Shown here in pieces: positions 60,161-64,000 of a DNA stretch of 64,000 nt (its first letter is position 1; every line of letters starts with the position of its first letter). The stretch covers positions 2,852,001 through 2,916,000 of the forward strand of contig JAILWY010000022.1 of assembly GCA_022113835.1 (NCBI GenBank). The letters run 5' to 3'. The notes below the pieces were generated by a model. That model saw only the letters and a program-made list of their open reading frames with translations, searched no databases and had not been told where the DNA came from. Source of the stretch: Atopsyche davidsoni (lineage: Eukaryota; Arthropoda; Insecta; Trichoptera; Hydrobiosidae). Made by a program: the position numbers and the translations under genes.

Positions 60161-63100
60161 AATCAACGTCATTGTATTATTACTGAATTAATCTGATCCA
60201 TCAAATGAGTTGTATTTAATAAGTTATCCCCATACGTATAAAACCAATTTAATTACAAATAATTTTGGGATTTATAAAGTATTTTCTAAATATAAATACA
60301 GGTTATATAAAATGATAAGGCACACTTCAAAACTTTTTTAAAGGCACGATTTGAATTTCAGTTGATATTGATCGCAAAACTTTGGTTGTTAAGTACTTAA
60401 AAGACCTATTTTTCAACGTTTGACTTGAGTACCCGTCGTTTTGACAATAATTATGAGTAAAATTTGAAATTACTAAAAAAAAACTCTTAAATAAAGTGCT
60501 GCATAAAAAAAAATAATATAATTAAAACTAAACGTACACTTTCTAAGTTTCACAATTATGCGCATTTTTACTTTCGACTGAAAAACTAATAATATACAAA
60601 AAATACTTACAAAAAAAAAGTTCGTGATCTCCTAGCCATATGGGTATTTTTTATTAGTTGTTCATATATAATACAAGATTTTATTTTAAACGGTTAAAAT
60701 ATAGATAGTTTATAATAGTTCAATTTTTTGCTTTATATATTATATGTAGACGATATTTCACAATAATAATAATATTTCATATAATATTTTAATCAACGGT
60801 TAACTAATAATTATTTTTGTATCTTTGTTTAGTTTTGTATACAAAATAAATTCTTTACACATTATACTTTATTATTCATACAATAAAACCTATTCATATA
60901 TTTTTTAATAAAATCTATTTCTACGCTTTGGTAGTAATTAATTAAATATTCAAATAATTACGCCATCGATGCTTTGAAATGTATCAATATTTTACGAAAT
61001 TGTATAGGCTTCTTTATAAATTCAAACAGCCTGTTCAAATTACTGATATTCATGTAAACCATAAATCTAATCTAATAATGGAGATAATGGTAGACATTAT
61101 TTGTAATTATCTCCTCGGTAGTTTACACAGAGTGAAATATTTTATATTTTCGCTTTATATATTCTTCAAATTTAATTTTGCCAAATGGGGTTGATTTTAT
61201 ATGAGACATAAAACAATATTTATAAAGCCATTATTTTGATAACATTTGCAGTAAAAGAAGATCAATATTCGAAGTCAAACGTAACATTTTTTTTGTTTCT
61301 CTGTTACGATCGTTTGCGGAAGTTAAGGGCTGTGTTCCTGAAATCAAAACGGTGATATTAAATACAAACACAAACCTGGAAGAGAATCCTCACTTTAGTG
61401 ACCCATTAAGCCTTAAGAATGGTCGCATAAACGTTGGTGTGTGTTTTATGAACACAATTAGGCGAATTATTACCACGATAAATCTAGAAAATCATACAAC
61501 GGGCGACGAATTATATTCGTTTACTGTGCGCGATGAACTTAGGATTTCAAAATGATTTTTATTATTATATATATATTTTTTTGAATATTACAGTTTTTGA
61601 AGGCATACTTTTCGGGACAGACAGCTTATTTTAAATTTTTATTTGTGTTTAATAACATAAAGCTTACATATCAAAAAAAGTCCCAGAGTCCCTGAAGGGA
61701 TTGCTTTGATCTGAATTGAATAATAACAAACCACTGACGCGTTATTGTACTGAAAACGATGTTGATAGCAATCTTTTTTATAAAAAATACCACGCAGATG
61801 TATTATATACTATTTAAATAATATACAAATTAACTCACTTGTTATTACAGCCCTTAATAGTTTCTGAGACCAAAATAAAGATAACTCAAGAATCATCGTA
61901 AAGTGAACAAAATTTAGCCAAAAAATAGAGTGTTTCAATAAATAACTTGTCTTTTTCATGAAATATAATATTCAAGCCTACATTTTACTCAGACAGCATT
62001 TGAAAATATATCAAGCCTGACGTTGATTGATTCAAAATTAACGTTTTGAATATTGACCTATTTCCTGAAACAGTTATAAAGTGATTGCGTAATTCTGAAC
62101 ACAAGTAATCGTTTTTAACCTTTTTAAAAATCAGTGCTCACCTTTTTGTAATTATATCAGAAGATAGAAATCTACCCTTGGTGAATTTAATATAATTTTT
62201 TGAATAACATTGAATGACAATTGGGTTGAATAACTCAAAAAATGATATTTTATAAACATACTTGAAACAAGTTACATGGAAACACAAAGCGAATGTTATA
62301 CTTGTATTTTCCTAAAGTATTTCAAAAAGGCTTTGATACTCTGTCTCCCTTAATTTAAAATTGTAAAAACGCATTTTATTGTGAAATACAAATCTTTAGT
62401 TACAAATTCCAAGTATTTCAGTAGCTGAAAAAAAAATTTCAAACGAAATTGGGCCAATTGACATAAAGGCGAAAAGCCACCCAAATATTTACAGTATGAG
62501 AGTAATTATGTTGGAAAGGGTGGTTTTGACCAAGTAATCTACAAAAGAGGGTAAACCACGTATCGCTGGCTCAATTAACACAAACACGCACTCAAAGTAG
62601 TGTAACTCATTTAAAATCAAAGCCTTATGTTTAACAGCAAGTGGTTTGTGTTTCAAGAGATCGAAATGGACACCAGCTCCTGAAATAACTGTTTTTGAAA
62701 GCGATGAAAGCTTGTAATATTTTCTGCTTACTTCAAAGATTTTAAGAAACGTGTTAAGCCACATTATTCAGTGACAGACAAGCCAATAATTTATATTTAT
62801 ATTAATGTTATTTTTTAGCAAGTAGTATGTTTTGAAAACCTTGAGTTTTCTCCAACCAAATTATTTGTTACAATTTTTTATACACACAAGCTTTTATAAA
62901 ATTTGGGAGGGTCACTACTTCATTTTTTAATTTTATTTTTTATTATATTATTACGACAACCAGACTGCTTTGACATATAATTACTCCATGATAGTTTACT
63001 TTTTTTAATTATAAAATAATATATTTTATTATGAATAAATATTAAAACACAGTGATAGTTTATTTTATATCTATCTGCTATAATATCAATATTTAAAAAT

Positions 63101-64000
63101 TCTTTGAAGGCATACGTTTTCGTTTTAATTTCAGGAAACAATGTCGTGGTTGTTAAAGGCATCAGAGAAGTTTCCAGATTTTTTTTCTAAGCATCGTTTC
63201 ACTAGAATAAGAATCCCTCCAACCTCTCTTCCTTTTACTCGACTCGTAACATTCTTCTCGATTCGCAAACAAACAAACAATCCTTGTTATCTCTACGATA
63301 TAGATCTACGATGTCTCACACAGCATTTATACAGCTTCACATACTATTTAGAGCTGAAACATTATTTTATTTATTTGTTCTACGAGCTGGACACATCTAA
63401 GATTTAATAAACTGTAAAAATGAAGTCAACAGCCACACTCTTCAAAGAAAAATTATTTCCCCTAAATCTTATTTTTATATTTAGCATGTTAAGCCTCTTT
63501 TTTTTGGGGAAGCAGGAAGAGCTTATTCAAAATTATTTTATTCATTAATATCGAGTATCAAAAAGAACCTAAAAATAGGCCTTTCGCACAAAGCCTCCGA
63601 CGAAATATTTTCCAATAAATTCTCTAAACTTGAAAGGGACATGTCCGCGACATTTCAAATGCGGCTTTAAGGATTCTGGACAACGATTGAATAGTTTCAG
63701 TTACCACCCTCTTCCCACATCTGGCGAGGGGTGGCTTTTTATGAAATGTTTTTCACGATTGTGTCAATAGGCAGTAAGACTGCCATTTTCTGGGTATAAT
63801 TTGCATCGATATACTTTATTGCTTTTGGGACTCAACGGATCAACTACGAAAAGAATGCCACGTGAAGCTACAGTAAAAAAAAAAGCTTCTGATATTATAT
63901 ATATACGAGATCAAATATTCACATTATTTATATAAAACATGTGGTTGTATTATTTTTCTGTGATTTAATTGATAACTCTGAGTAGAAAGCTTTACAGCTT

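Larger units (their letters stand above)
28337..64000 (-). other. Probable long 5' intron of the receptor, no further exon found
   Basis: If the receptor is intact, its TM1 and TM2 exons must lie further upstream, beyond 64000. I looked for GN-x-LV, VTNYFI and LSLAD-type codings on the minus strand and saw none. The stretch is AT-rich with scattered repeats, listed separately. 30000-32900, 34520-37490, 40900-45580, 48000-49950, 50300-53500, 54100-55950, 56480-58850 and 60200-64000 show no gene or element I can name. Slightly GC-richer islands (36250-36420, 40700-40890, 44400-44620, 49690-49950, 51470-51640, 59500-59720) could be conserved noncoding DNA or old repeats. Confidence 0.55.

Noticed and set aside
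61352..61555. Plus-strand frame with a fairly protein-like composition (NTNTNLEENPHFSDPL)
   Set aside because: Not recognised, short, and with no clear splice sites or partner exons; left unannotated.
63141..63407. Plus-strand frame beginning MSWLLKASEKFPDFFSKH after a tttcag
   Set aside because: No family recognised and the second half is typical AT-rich noise.
28337..64000. CRISPR arrays, operons, prokaryotic promoters or terminators
   Set aside because: No regularly spaced repeats and no dense coding; the sequence is clearly eukaryotic intronic DNA.

Overview
The window looks like AT-rich insect chromosomal DNA. The reasons are spliced exons with GT-AG introns, two decayed mariner elements with insect-type transposases, RTE-like LINE tails, tRNA-derived SINE-like pieces and a short TTAGG-type tract. 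I cannot fix the order or species from the sequence.

One gene is firmly supported. It is on the minus strand: the 3' two thirds of an orexin-type neuropeptide GPCR, most likely the insect allatotropin receptor. Six exons (28336-28189, 25964-25823, 24556-24432, 12450-12294, 11522-11410, 582-284) join in consistent phases into 328 codons including the stop. They run from the start of TM3 through TM4-TM7 to a GC-rich cytoplasmic tail. Exons for the N terminus, TM1 and TM2 were not found up to 64000, so 28337-64000 is best read as part of a very long 5' intron.

Layout: 1-283 is the gene's 3' flank. 583-11409 is the last intron, holding four copies of a ~530 bp unclassified repeat (two inverted), a deleted mariner (1597-2535) and a palindromic element (6199-6390). 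11523-12293 is a short intron. 12451-24431 is a 12 kb intron with a second deleted mariner 67 bp from the splice acceptor, two further palindromic or hammerhead-like repeats, a LINE tail, a 53 bp inverted repeat and a tRNA-Lys-like SINE. 24557-25822 is a plain intron. 25965-28188 holds a piggyBac-like fragment and a second LINE tail. 28337-64000 is mostly unremarkable AT-rich DNA with a perfect 92 bp palindrome (29493-29679), tRNA-like repeats, a reverse transcriptase fossil and a decayed tandem duplication.

The most interesting signal is in the palindromic repeats. They carry a layout like a type I hammerhead ribozyme with very short stem III: a CUGAUGA-like box, stem II, GAAA, a self-complementary ACCGGU or ACUAGU, then GUC. 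In one family the C3 and G8 positions are changed together to U and A, which would keep their pairing. This resembles the dimeric hammerheads of Penelope-like elements and retrozymes; activity is untested.
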